Shown one piece after another: positions 1 through 5,866 of a stretch of DNA of 6,052 nt. The DNA lies in NCBI GenBank assembly GCA_029335935.2, contig JARJMV020000320.1:1-6052 (forward strand). Reading direction: 5' to 3'. The first letter of the stretch is position 1, and the number at the start of each line of letters is the position of its first letter. This DNA comes from a bacterium. Its GTDB lineage: Bacteria > Armatimonadota > Fimbriimonadia > Fimbriimonadales > GBS-DC. Below the pieces are notes generated by a model that worked only from the letters and a program-made list of their open reading frames with translations, made no database searches and was not told the DNA's origin. The position numbers were made by a program, and so were the translations under genes.

Positions 1-60
1 GCTGAGTAGCCCGTCGGACTGCGCCTGCGGAGACTCCTGCGCCACGGTCTTGACAGACAT
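1..60 (-). other. possible start of a divergent minus-strand gene, cut by the window edge
   Basis: Read on the minus strand from an ATG at 60-58, the frame is open for 20 codons to the window edge and begins MSVKTVAQESPQ. The peptide is polar and looks plausible as a protein N-terminus. There is no clear Shine-Dalgarno sequence in front of it, and 20 codons are too few to prove coding. On the plus strand, the same bases contain a TAG at 7-9, which could instead be the end of a gene entering from the left, such as a phage capsid gene. I cannot decide between these readings. The rest of 61-146 shows no gene. Confidence 0.2.
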
Positions 61-134
61 ACATAGGCATCGTTCGGCGCGCGCCTGAAAACTCCTGCTA
101 AGTTGACGCGAGCGTCTTCGCCCGTCCTTCACAA

Positions 135-146
135 CGGGTGAACCCG
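135..146 (+). promoter_or_regulatory. small palindrome directly before the first phage-like start codon
   Basis: CGGG (135-138) and CCCG (143-146) can pair around TGAA, and the stem ends one base before the ATG at 147. The only Shine-Dalgarno-like bases for that ATG (GGGTG, 136-140) lie inside the stem, so folding could limit initiation. The stem is only 4-5 bp and could be chance in GC-rich DNA. Confidence 0.2.
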
Positions 147-464
147 ATGCGAGTTTACCGTGTATCTGCCAAGCCGCACCCTGTATTTCGCGGCTACCGC
201 TTGGGGGGCGTCTGGTTCCCGAACGCGCCAGAGTTCGTGATGCTGCGCGAGCCAGAACTCACCAACGCGATTCGCAACTGCCCCCTACTACAAATCGAGG
301 AGGTAACCGACGATGCGACAAACGATTCTCCGATGGAGCTGGCGGCTCATCAAGCCGACTCTGCTACGCTGGCTGCGCGAACGCGCCCTGAAGCTGCCCA
401 CACAGCAGCGCGACGCACTCGCACAACGACTGGGCGCGCCCGTGCAAACCGTCGAACAGGTTGA
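147..464 (+). CDS. small phage head-region protein, HI1506/FluMu-like N-terminal part, with doubtful C-terminal tail
   Basis: The first ~55 residues (MRVYRVSAKPHPVFRGYRLG, then a short acidic stretch and PELTNAIRNCPLLQIEEV) follow the layout of the small Mu-like HI1506 proteins: a basic beta-strand start, then a 'T..e...l...p.L.v.e' helix-strand ending. In Mu-like phages such genes sit just after the major capsid gene. Its function is not known in detail. I prefer ATG at 147 over GTG at 138, which adds three residues. From 313 on, the frame runs 152 bases inside the next gene. There it turns into a low-complexity Ala/Arg/Thr tail, with a third-position GC of about half against roughly 70% before. 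The true gene probably ends near 313, so the tail is either non-functional read-through or the result of a frameshift near 300. Family assignment is by pattern recall only. Confidence 0.45.
   Translation: MRVYRVSAKPHPVFRGYRLGGVWFPNAPEFVMLREPELTNAIRNCPLLQIEEVTDDATNDSPMELAAHQADSATLAARTRPEAAHTAARRTRTTTGRARANRRTG
297..303 (+). promoter_or_regulatory. strong ribosome binding site deciding the start at 313
   Basis: GAGGAGG lies 9 bases before ATG 313. It is the main reason to accept the short downstream gene as real and to doubt the overlapping tail of the preceding frame. Confidence 0.7.
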
Positions 465-516
465 GACCACCCTGCGTCAACTCGCGCTCTATCAACTCGA
501 ACGCTGGAACCCCTAA
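313..516 (+). CDS. small basic tryptophan-rich protein of the phage-like cluster, unknown function
   Basis: This 67-residue protein has no family I recognise. Residues 1-28 are strongly basic and amphipathic (eight Arg/Lys against one Glu, with Trp at 8, 10 and 20). Residues 29-66 look like one or two helices rich in Gln, Leu and Glu. It is supported by the GAGGAGG site 9 bases upstream, by a third-position GC near 75%, and by its place in a tandem run: the next gene starts 12 bases after its TAA. Its position between an HI1506-like gene and a connector gene suggests a minor capsid-region or packaging-related protein. The cationic N-terminus could bind nucleic acid or membrane, which is inference only. 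There is no signal peptide, and the hydrophobic run is too short and too charged for a normal membrane segment. Confidence 0.6.
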   Translation: MRQTILRWSWRLIKPTLLRWLRERALKLPTQQRDALAQRLGAPVQTVEQVETTLRQLALYQLERWNP

Positions 517-528
517 CGGAGGCGACCG

Positions 529-927
529 ATGCTCACCGTGACCCGTGCCGATGTGAAACGCAAGTTGCGCCTAACTACCAACGCCTACGACGCCGAAATC
601 GACGCGCTGATTGCCGAGATGCTTCCTGCCCTGCGCTACGCGATTGAACCGAGCTACTTAAGCACGAGCGACACCGACCTGCTGGCGACGCTGAACTTGG
701 GCGCGTTGGAAATCATCGCGGGCGAGATGCATGCCACGCTCGCCCGCGAGCTCGGCGCACTCGCAGGGTTTCGGCTCGGCTGGCTCCAAGTCGCGCCCCT
801 GCCACCGCGCGACCCTGCCGACCCCAGCCGACTCAAGGCGCAGGGCTACGCCCGCATGAAACCGTTCCTCAAACGCGACGCCCAACTGCTGTTCCTCTAC
901 AAACCCCGTGAGGAGGCAGACGAATGA
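529..927 (+). CDS. phage head-tail connector-like protein (gp6-like)
   Basis: The protein has 132 residues, within the usual size of gp6-type head-tail connectors of tailed phages. These form the ring below the portal that joins capsid and tail. The N-terminal part has the typical build: 'MLTVTRADVKRKLRLTTNAYDAEIDALIAE' in outline, a short strand, a helix, then an acidic D.EID.LI helix starting around residue 20. Residues 54-80 form a further long helix, and a basic, hydrophobic region follows (residues 100-125). It starts at ATG 529 behind GGAGG (518-522). Its stop overlaps the next gene's start by four bases (ATGA, 924-927), so the two are probably translationally coupled. The call rests on size, helix pattern and neighbours; there is no catalytic motif to check. 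A generic hypothetical protein remains possible. Confidence 0.5.
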   Translation: MLTVTRADVKRKLRLTTNAYDAEIDALIAEMLPALRYAIEPSYLSTSDTDLLATLNLGALEIIAGEMHATLARELGALAGFRLGWLQVAPLPPRDPADPSRLKAQGYARMKPFLKRDAQLLFLYKPREEADE

Positions 928-1229
928 CCATCCTACACGAGTGTCTGAACCACTGGCTACAACGCTATGGCGAGCCGTTCCAAGTGGGTCTACAGACGTA
1001 TCGCGGCATCTTCTTCCAGCCACCTGCAGGGCTACTCCGCTGGCACTTCAGCCCTGACGACCTCAGCACGCTGCCGCGCCCCCTATGGGCAATCGCGCTC
1101 ACGGCGAACCTGCCCCCCAACACCACCCTCACTTGGCGCGGCCACTCCTACCGCACCCTCAAACTCACTGAGTTCCGCCTCGACACGCAAACGATCTACC
1201 GTATCGCGCTGATACAACCGATACCCTAA
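924..1229 (+). CDS. phage head-tail adaptor/head-closure-like protein
   Basis: This 101-residue protein starts at an ATG overlapping the preceding stop, with the GAGGAG site at 909-914 inside that gene. After one N-terminal helix (residues 1-15) it is rich in beta-strand, with alternating hydrophobic residues. The stretch from about residue 68 (TLTWRGHSYRTLKL) to the end (TIYRIALIQPI) resembles the small beta-barrel of head-tail adaptor and head-closure proteins, in which a 'Y.v....d....y..i.l' ending is common. Position right after a gp6-like gene supports this role. The similarity is structural impression, not a recognised signature. Tail terminator, tail tube and tape-measure genes would be expected next, but none follow: the next gene is metabolic. 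The cluster is therefore incomplete on this side. Confidence 0.45.
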   Translation: MTILHECLNHWLQRYGEPFQVGLQTYRGIFFQPPAGLLRWHFSPDDLSTLPRPLWAIALTANLPPNTTLTWRGHSYRTLKLTEFRLDTQTIYRIALIQPIP

Positions 1230-1245
1230 ACAACGCGCCGCGCCG

Positions 1246-1310
1246 TTAGGTATACTTCCGTGTGGTTGTGAGGTAGCGCGGCGCGCCTGCCGCGCCCACA
1301 CTGTACCTAA
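1246..1310 (+). promoter_or_regulatory. nested three-part inverted repeat in front of the oxidoreductase gene
   Basis: Three stems nest in order: TTAGGTA (1246-1252) with TACCTAA (1304-1310), GTGTGG (1260-1265) with CCACAC (1296-1301), and GCGCGGC (1276-1282) with GCCGCGC (1289-1295). The innermost loop has six bases. The right-hand side is nearly continuous, while the left side has two bulges of 7 and 10 bases. The ribosome site begins at the next base (1311). There is no T-run, so a simple intrinsic terminator is unlikely. A leader-RNA structure, a protein-binding site, or a small repetitive palindromic element would all fit. TATACT at 1251-1256 resembles a -10 box, but no good -35 box lies upstream. 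Confidence 0.5.
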
Positions 1311-1317
1311 GGAGGAG
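1311..1317 (+). promoter_or_regulatory. ribosome binding site supporting a TTG start at 1326
   Basis: GGAGGAG stands 8 bases before TTG 1326. The encoded N-terminus (SKIGVGFIGAGGIA) places the Rossmann glycine motif at the usual distance from the start, so the rare TTG is well supported. Confidence 0.75.
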
Positions 1318-1325
1318 CAACGAAC

Positions 1326-2399
1326 TTGAGCAAGATAGGCGTTGGCTTTATCGGAGCAGGCGGAATCGCCCAAGGACAACACATGCCCAACTACGCCAAA
1401 CTTTCCGACCGTGTGGAAATGGTCGCGGTGGCGGACATCAACGAGTCGAGCGCGCGTGCCGCTGCCGAGCGGTTCCATATCCCGCATGTCTACACCGACT
1501 ATCGTGAGATGTTGCAGCGCGACGATATCCACGCCGTGGTGGTCTCCACGCCCAACTTCGCGCATCGCGACGCCGCCATCGCCGCGCTGGAAGCAGGCAA
1601 GCATGTCCACTGCGAGAAGCCACTGGCGCGCAACGCTCGCGAAGCGCGTGAAATGACGCAAGCCGCCCGACGCACCGGCAAACTGCTGCATGTGTCGCTC
1701 CAGTGGCGATTCTCAGGTCCCGCACAGTTCCTACACAAATATATAGTGGAAGAGGGCAACATCGGCGAGGTGTATTATGCCCGCGCGCATGCGCTGCGTC
1801 GGCGCGGCATTCCCGGCTGGGGCGTGTTCATCGATAAAGAGAAACAGGGCGGCGGACCGCTCATCGATATCGGCGTCCATATCCTCGATACGACCCTCTG
1901 GCTGATGGGCTATCCCAAACCCGTCGCCGCGTTCGGCGCAACCTATGTCAAGTTCGGCAATCGCCCCGATGTCGTCGGACTGATGGGGCAGTGGGACCAC
2001 ACCAAGTTCACCGTCGAGGACTTCGCCGTCGGGCTGATACGCTTCGAAAACGGCGCGACCGTAACGCTGGAGTCGAGCTTTTGCGCGAACATTGAGCGCG
2101 ACGAGTTCAACACGCTGCTGCTGGGCGACAAGGGCGGCGTGTTCGCCGACCCGCTGAGCGAGCGACCCGTGCGCATCGCCACCGAGCAGAACCGCACCCT
2201 GTATAATATCGAACCCGCGCACCTGCCCAGCGCAAACTCCTATCAGGCGAATGTGGAGGCGTTCGTGGACGCCGTTATCCACAACAAACCCGCGCCTATC
2301 CCCGCCGAACACGGCTTCTACCTGAACGCGATTATGGACGCCATCTACGAATCTTCCGAAACAGGGCGCGAGGTCGTCATCGATGTGTCTTTAGATTAG
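1326..2399 (+). CDS. Gfo/Idh/MocA family NAD(P)-dependent oxidoreductase
   Basis: The 357-residue protein has the normal length and build of this family of sugar, inositol and related dehydrogenases. The N-terminal Rossmann domain (about 1-122) opens with GFIGAGGIA (residues 7-15), the dinucleotide-binding loop. The strand-end STPNFAH (74-80) and the family signature EKPLARN (97-103, with Lys98) follow. The C-terminal beta-sheet domain holds GGGPLIDIGVHILD (175-188); Asp181 and His185 are the usual catalytic or substrate-binding pair. It probably acts in the cytosol on a sugar, polyol or sugar acid, but the substrate cannot be read from sequence. The start is TTG with a strong ribosome site. 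The gene is preceded by a nested hairpin and followed by another before a transporter gene on the same strand, which may bring in its substrate. Nothing appears broken. Confidence 0.93.
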   Translation: MSKIGVGFIGAGGIAQGQHMPNYAKLSDRVEMVAVADINESSARAAAERFHIPHVYTDYREMLQRDDIHAVVVSTPNFAHRDAAIAALEAGKHVHCEKPLARNAREAREMTQAARRTGKLLHVSLQWRFSGPAQFLHKYIVEEGNIGEVYYARAHALRRRGIPGWGVFIDKEKQGGGPLIDIGVHILDTTLWLMGYPKPVAAFGATYVKFGNRPDVVGLMGQWDHTKFTVEDFAVGLIRFENGATVTLESSFCANIERDEFNTLLLGDKGGVFADPLSERPVRIATEQNRTLYNIEPAHLPSANSYQANVEAFVDAVIHNKPAPIPAEHGFYLNAIMDAIYESSETGREVVIDVSLD

Positions 2400-2410
2400 T
2401 TGCGTTTCGG

Positions 2411-2469
2411 TTGCTCGCCGCGCTCGGAGCGCCCCCTGCCTGCTGTCGTTCCGAGCGGCAGGCGAGCAA
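2411..2469 (+). repeat. long near-perfect inverted repeat between the oxidoreductase and transporter genes
   Basis: TTGCTCGCC (2411-2419) pairs with GGCGAGCAA (2461-2469), and CGCTCGGA (2421-2428) pairs with TCCGAGCG (2450-2457). Only a 1-by-3 base internal loop separates the two stems, so 17 base pairs close a 21-base loop. The structure starts 11 bases after the oxidoreductase stop and ends 15 bases before the transporter start, filling the intergenic space. It lacks a T-run on either strand. It could stabilise or end the upstream mRNA, or be a REP-like mobile palindrome. It does not share arm sequence with the hairpin at 1246-1310, and I see no target-site duplication. Confidence 0.6.
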
Positions 2470-2484
2470 TCGCTTGGACAGAAT

Positions 2485-3726
2485 GTGAACTCGCTCTCGG
2501 CGTTCTGGGCGTTGGTGGTGATGGCGGGCTTCGCCGAGCTGGGCTATGTCACGCTCAACATCTCCGCGATGCCCGTCTATTTACGCGAGACGGTTGGGCT
2601 GGGCGAGTCGACGATTACCGCTGTTGGCTCCGTTTTCCTGCTCACGGAGGCGGTCTTCCGCGCGCCGATGGGCATGCTCAGCGACCAGATAGGCAGGCGG
2701 CGGCTGATTGTGCTGGGTCCGCTGCTGACCGTGTTCACCTCACTGGCGACGCTGTTGGCGAGCCATCCGCTCCACTTCATTGGTTTGCGCGCGATTGATG
2801 GGTTAGGCGCGGCGATGCTGTGGCCCGCCGTCTACGCCGCAATCGGCGACGCCGTGCCCCCCCACAAACGCGCTTGGGCGATGAGCTTCCTGAACATGAC
2901 CTACATGTCGGGCGTCGCGCTCGGACCGCTGGCAGGCGGCTTGGCGAACGACCTCACAGGCACGAAGCAGGCATCGTTCTACCTCACGGCGTGCCTCTTC
3001 GCGGCGGCGACCTTCATCGCGTGGCGGTTCTACCCCAACGATGGACACCCACGTGCCGCCGAACCGAACACGCCTGCAGAAACGCTCGCCCCCCGCGCCC
3101 TAATCCAAGTGCTGCGCGTCGCCCCCGGACATATGTTGCTCGCGTTCGTGGTCTTTTTCGGCGTCGGGCTGATCCTGCTGCTGGTCAAGCTCTATGCGAT
3201 GGACGAGTTCGGCGTGAGCGAGACGCTGTTCGGCGTGGGGCTGGTGGCGCCTGCTTTGGTGATTGCCGCTCTCAGCGTGCCTCTGGGACGGCTGGCAGAT
3301 CGGTTAGGGCGCACGCGCAGTATCCGTTGGGGACTGAGCCTGGCGGCGGTTGTGTTGTGGAGCGTGGTTGCGCCGTCGAAGCCCCCGCTTGCGTGGGTGC
3401 TGCTCGCAGCTGGGCTGGGCGCGGTCAGCTTCGTGCTGACCTTCGCGGCATGGATGGCGGAGCTGAGCGAGATCGACCCCGCGCGACGCGGCGTGATTTT
3501 GGGCGCGGCGGGCGCCGCGCAGGGTGTCGGCAGCATTCTGGGCGCACTGCTGGGCGGCTACCTCTACGAGCATGTGCCGCTCGCGCTGGGCGCGGTGCAA
3601 ATCCCGTCGCACCGCACCCCGTTCATCGGCTGCGCCCTAACGCTCACGCTCGGCGCAATGCTCAGCTGGCTCGTGCTGAAGCGCGACGCCGCCCCTAACG
3701 CAACGCCTCCTCCAGCGCGACCTTAG
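2485..3726 (+). CDS. major facilitator superfamily (MFS) transporter
   Basis: This 413-residue integral membrane protein has about twelve hydrophobic segments in two halves split by a polar loop at roughly 181-207. The MFS signature loop between helices 2 and 3 is GMLSDQIGRRR (63-73). Its counterpart in the second half is GRLADRLGRTRS (268-279). A motif-B-like RAIDGLGAA (102-110) lies in helix 4. It should be a secondary carrier in the inner membrane, either a drug/metabolite exporter or a sugar-type importer; the sequence does not say which. The start is GTG 2485, as no other in-frame start lies upstream after a stop. Only a weak GGA (2476-2478) serves as ribosome site. Its last 32 bases overlap the opposite-strand dapD end. 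The position after a Gfo/Idh/MocA gene suggests a shared substrate, which is inference. Confidence 0.9.
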   Translation: MNSLSAFWALVVMAGFAELGYVTLNISAMPVYLRETVGLGESTITAVGSVFLLTEAVFRAPMGMLSDQIGRRRLIVLGPLLTVFTSLATLLASHPLHFIGLRAIDGLGAAMLWPAVYAAIGDAVPPHKRAWAMSFLNMTYMSGVALGPLAGGLANDLTGTKQASFYLTACLFAAATFIAWRFYPNDGHPRAAEPNTPAETLAPRALIQVLRVAPGHMLLAFVVFFGVGLILLLVKLYAMDEFGVSETLFGVGLVAPALVIAALSVPLGRLADRLGRTRSIRWGLSLAAVVLWSVVAPSKPPLAWVLLAAGLGAVSFVLTFAAWMAELSEIDPARRGVILGAAGAAQGVGSILGALLGGYLYEHVPLALGAVQIPSHRTPFIGCALTLTLGAMLSWLVLKRDAAPNATPPPARP

Positions 3727-4522
3727 CGTCGGTGCGCGAGTCTCGATACTTCACAATCACGGGCGCATACAGTTGCACGCCGTGCTGTTGGGCGAACGCG
3801 CCCGACGCAGGACGACTGCCCGCCGCCACCACCGCGCGCTCTGGCACAATCAGCGGCAATTCGCCCTCCGCGCGAATCACACGCCCCTGCACCAAGTCGT
3901 ACAGAGGTAGCGAGCGCGTGAGCATGACCCCAGCGCCCACCACCGCCCCGCGCTTAACAATCGTGCCCTCGAACACGCCTGAGCAGCCGCCAATCAGCGC
4001 GTCGTCCTCGATAATCACAGGCAGCGCGCCCGCAGGCTCCAGCACGCCCCCGATTTGGCAACCCGCGCTGAGATGCACCCGTGCGCCGATTTGCGCGCAC
4101 GAGCCGACCAGCGTATGCGAGTCGAGCATTGCGCCCTCGCCCACATATGCGCCCACATTCACATAGGTGGGAGGCATCACGACGACGCCTGCGCCGAGAT
4201 ACGCGCCGCGCCGCACGGTCGTGCCGCCAGGCACAAGCCGCACGCCGTCGTTGAGACCGAACACGCGCGGCGGCAACAGATGCCGATCCAGAAACTCCGC
4301 GCCGCCCCAGCGTATCGGCGTCAGCTTGCCCAGTCGGAACGCCAACAAGATACCCTGCTTCACCCAGCGGTTCACACGCCAGCCTGTCGGGCTATCGGGG
4401 TCGGGTTCGGCAGCGCGTGCCTCGCCGCGCTCCAACGCCTCCAGCAACGCCTCTACCAGCGACTCGCGCGCCTCGCCTGCTTGATAGGCGCGTTCTATCG
4501 CCGTCGCTAACTCCGTCATCAT
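3695..4522 (-). CDS. dapD: 2,3,4,5-tetrahydropyridine-2,6-dicarboxylate N-succinyltransferase
   Basis: DapD uses succinyl-CoA to succinylate tetrahydrodipicolinate, committing the lysine/diaminopimelate pathway to the succinylase branch. The 275 residues match the ~274 of the E. coli enzyme. An N-terminal helical domain (about 1-65, with W.VNRWVKQGILLAFRL like the family's W...WLKKAVLLSFR) is followed by a left-handed beta-helix of hexapeptide repeats (about 95-240) and a C-terminal strand region ending in YAPVIVKYRD. Signature blocks visible are YVNVGAYVGEG (120-130), GSCAQIG (140-146) and IGGVLEP (157-163). The catalytic Asp of E. coli (Asp141) corresponds to Asp134, and the partner Glu189 to Glu185. 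The active enzyme is a cytosolic trimer. The start is ATG 4522 (a second ATG follows at 4519) behind GGGGAG, 8 bases after the dapA stop. It is the last visible gene of the operon. Confidence 0.95.
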   Translation of the reverse strand: MMTELATAIERAYQAGEARESLVEALLEALERGEARAAEPDPDSPTGWRVNRWVKQGILLAFRLGKLTPIRWGGAEFLDRHLLPPRVFGLNDGVRLVPGGTTVRRGAYLGAGVVVMPPTYVNVGAYVGEGAMLDSHTLVGSCAQIGARVHLSAGCQIGGVLEPAGALPVIIEDDALIGGCSGVFEGTIVKRGAVVGAGVMLTRSLPLYDLVQGRVIRAEGELPLIVPERAVVAAGSRPASGAFAQQHGVQLYAPVIVKYRDSRTDAKVALEEALR

Positions 4523-4530
4523 GCGCTCCC

Positions 4531-5448
4531 CTAAACACGCCCCGCGACAACGATAGGCGGCTCGACACCCATCGTGTGCATCAACTCACGCAGACGCTCG
4601 CGCGTGCGCTCGCTCACAGGCGTCAGCGGCAAGCGCAGGTGCTCTTCTATAAGCCCCAGCATCGCCATCACGCATTTCACAGGCGCGGGGTTCGTCTCCC
4701 AGAAGTTCGCCTGCATCAGCGGCTGCAGCCGATAGTGCCACGCACGCGCGTCCTCCGCGTCACCCTGCAGCGCGGCGCGCACCATCCGACTCGTCCAAGC
4801 AGGCAACTCGTTACCAATCACCGAAATCACACCATCGCCACCCATCAGGATTGTCGGCACAGCAAAGATATCGTCGCCTGCATACACGGCGAAACCCTCT
4901 GGACGACCACCGAGTATCTCCAACGCTTGCACGATGTTGCCGCTCGACTCCTTCACGGCGACCACATGGGGCACTTCGTGGGCAACACGCAGCACCACAT
5001 CGGGCAGGTAGTTGCGTCCTGTGCGCGAGGGCACATTGTAAAGGATGATGGGAATATCGGCGGCTTCGGCAATCGCGGCGTAGTGGCGCACCAGCCCGTC
5101 GGGTTCGGGCTTGTTGTAGTAGGGCGTGACGGACAGCACGGCGGTCGCGCCAGCGCGTTTGGCGTGTTGCGCCAATCCCATCGCCTCGTGTGTGGCGTTG
5201 CTCCCTGCGCCTGGACACACAGGCACGCGCCCGTTCGCCTGCTCCAGCACGATGTCCATCACGCGCCGATGCTCCTCGTGGGTCAGCGTTGCGCCCTCGC
5301 CCGTCGAACCGACAGGCAACAGCGCGTCGACGCCCGATTCAATCAACCAATCGACTAAGCGGCGCATGCGGGGTTCGTCTACAGCCCCGTCGCGCGTGAA
5401 CGGCGTGACCATCGCCACGCCCAAGCCTCGAAACGGTATCGTTCGCAT
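4531..5448 (-). CDS. dapA: 4-hydroxy-tetrahydrodipicolinate synthase
   Basis: DapA condenses pyruvate with aspartate-4-semialdehyde, the first committed step to diaminopimelate and lysine. The 305-residue TIM barrel keeps the key residues: the pyruvate-binding GSTGE (47-51, Ser48 where E. coli has Thr44, a common variant), Tyr111 of VTPYYN, Tyr137 of LYNVPSRTG with Arg142, and Schiff-base Lys166 in VAVKESSGN. The C-terminal NP.PVK motif (ETNPAPVK, 251-258) is typical. I chose ATG 5448 because the protein then begins MRTIPFRGLGVAMVTPF, as in the family, and GGAGG lies 7 bases upstream. The frame is open 26 codons further, but that stretch overlaps dapB. The start overlaps the dapB stop by one base (TGATG), so translation is probably coupled. 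It works as a cytosolic tetramer in most bacteria; lysine feedback cannot be judged. Confidence 0.96.
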   Translation of the reverse strand: MRTIPFRGLGVAMVTPFTRDGAVDEPRMRRLVDWLIESGVDALLPVGSTGEGATLTHEEHRRVMDIVLEQANGRVPVCPGAGSNATHEAMGLAQHAKRAGATAVLSVTPYYNKPEPDGLVRHYAAIAEAADIPIILYNVPSRTGRNYLPDVVLRVAHEVPHVVAVKESSGNIVQALEILGGRPEGFAVYAGDDIFAVPTILMGGDGVISVIGNELPAWTSRMVRAALQGDAEDARAWHYRLQPLMQANFWETNPAPVKCVMAMLGLIEEHLRLPLTPVSERTRERLRELMHTMGVEPPIVVAGRV

Positions 5449-5861
5449 CAATCTGCCTCCGTAGGTGTGAGTATCTCGGTCAAGACCTCCTGAAACGAAT
5501 AGAAGCCCGTGTGTCCACGCAGCCATTCGGCGGCTCGGACGGCGCCATACGCGAAGCCGTCGCGATTTTTGGCGCGGTGCGTAATCTCGAGCCAGTCGTA
5601 GGGACCATCCAGCAGCACGCGATGGGTTCCGAACTCGCTACCGATGCGCAGTGCCCCCACGCTGAACTGCGTTTCGGGCAGTCGGTGGTCGGAGGGCGCG
5701 GGGTAGACAGCTTCGCGCGGCGAGTTTAGGGCGTGCTGCAGTCGTTGCGCTAAGGCGCGCGCCGTGCCGCTGGGGGCGTCCGCCTTGCCCCGATGATGAA
5801 TCTCCTCAATCGCCACATCCCAGCCGTCCAACCGCAACAGCTGCGCGGCGAGTTCGATGAA
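5448..5861 (-). CDS. dapB: 4-hydroxy-tetrahydrodipicolinate reductase, C-terminal domain only (5' part missing)
   Basis: DapB reduces the DapA product to tetrahydrodipicolinate with NAD(P)H. Only about 137 residues remain of a usual 230-270. They are clearly the substrate-binding domain: EEIHHRGKADAPSGTA (at about 5807-5760) carries the catalytic His pair and Lys of the family HHR.K.DAPSGTA signature. The hinge and tetramer region LEITHRAKNRDGFAYGAVRAA and a GFYSF.EVL ending follow. The NAD-binding Rossmann half and the NFS.G motif are absent. Upstream of Phe at 5861-5859 the minus frame stays open to the window end, but its residues (Gly/Ala/Thr-rich) do not resemble DapB. The plus strand there encodes something else. 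The gene is therefore cut by a sequence junction rather than by the window edge. It precedes dapA by a one-base overlap. Confidence 0.9.
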   Translation of the reverse strand, partial: FIELAAQLLRLDGWDVAIEEIHHRGKADAPSGTARALAQRLQHALNSPREAVYPAPSDHRLPETQFSVGALRIGSEFGTHRVLLDGPYDWLEITHRAKNRDGFAYGAVRAAEWLRGHTGFYSFQEVLTEILTPTEAD

Positions 5862-5866
5862 GCCAC
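5856..5866. other. junction between the dap operon and unrelated sequence
   Basis: Left of this point the minus strand encodes canonical DapB (FIELAAQLLRL onward). Right of it the DapB reading is lost and a plus-strand TPR-like frame takes over. The exact base is uncertain because the six bases GATGAA can belong to either side. An assembly or amplification chimera, or a real recombination, would both give this pattern. Confidence 0.65.

Noticed and set aside
50..55. TTGACA as a -35 promoter box
   Set aside because: At 17-base spacing the -10 position reads TTCGGC, which is not a credible -10 element.
1251..1256. TATACT as a promoter -10 box for the oxidoreductase
   Set aside because: The matching -35 position (about 1228-1233, AAACAA) is poor and the bases lie within the hairpin's left side; kept only as a remark.
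1083..1691. Minus-strand frame across the hairpin and the start of the oxidoreductase
   Set aside because: It spans unrelated coding and intergenic DNA and its residues show no coherent domain.
1731..2312. 193-codon minus-strand frame within the oxidoreductase gene
   Set aside because: It is antisense to conserved catalytic motifs and has no independent support.
2400..2798. Plus-strand frame starting right after the oxidoreductase stop
   Set aside because: It reads through the palindrome and then runs out of frame with the transporter; composition is typical of a shadow.
2820..3698. 292-codon plus-strand frame inside the transporter gene
   Set aside because: It is Arg/Ala/Gly-rich out-of-frame reading of a clear membrane protein, a common shadow in GC-rich DNA.
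4417..5358. Long plus-strand open frame opposite dapD and dapA
   Set aside because: It is the antisense of two unmistakable enzymes, is rich in His/Arg/Gln, has no ribosome site, and shows no family pattern.
5449..5526. 26-residue N-terminal extension of dapA
   Set aside because: It lies inside dapB coding sequence, and the family N-terminus and a good ribosome site both point to ATG 5448.
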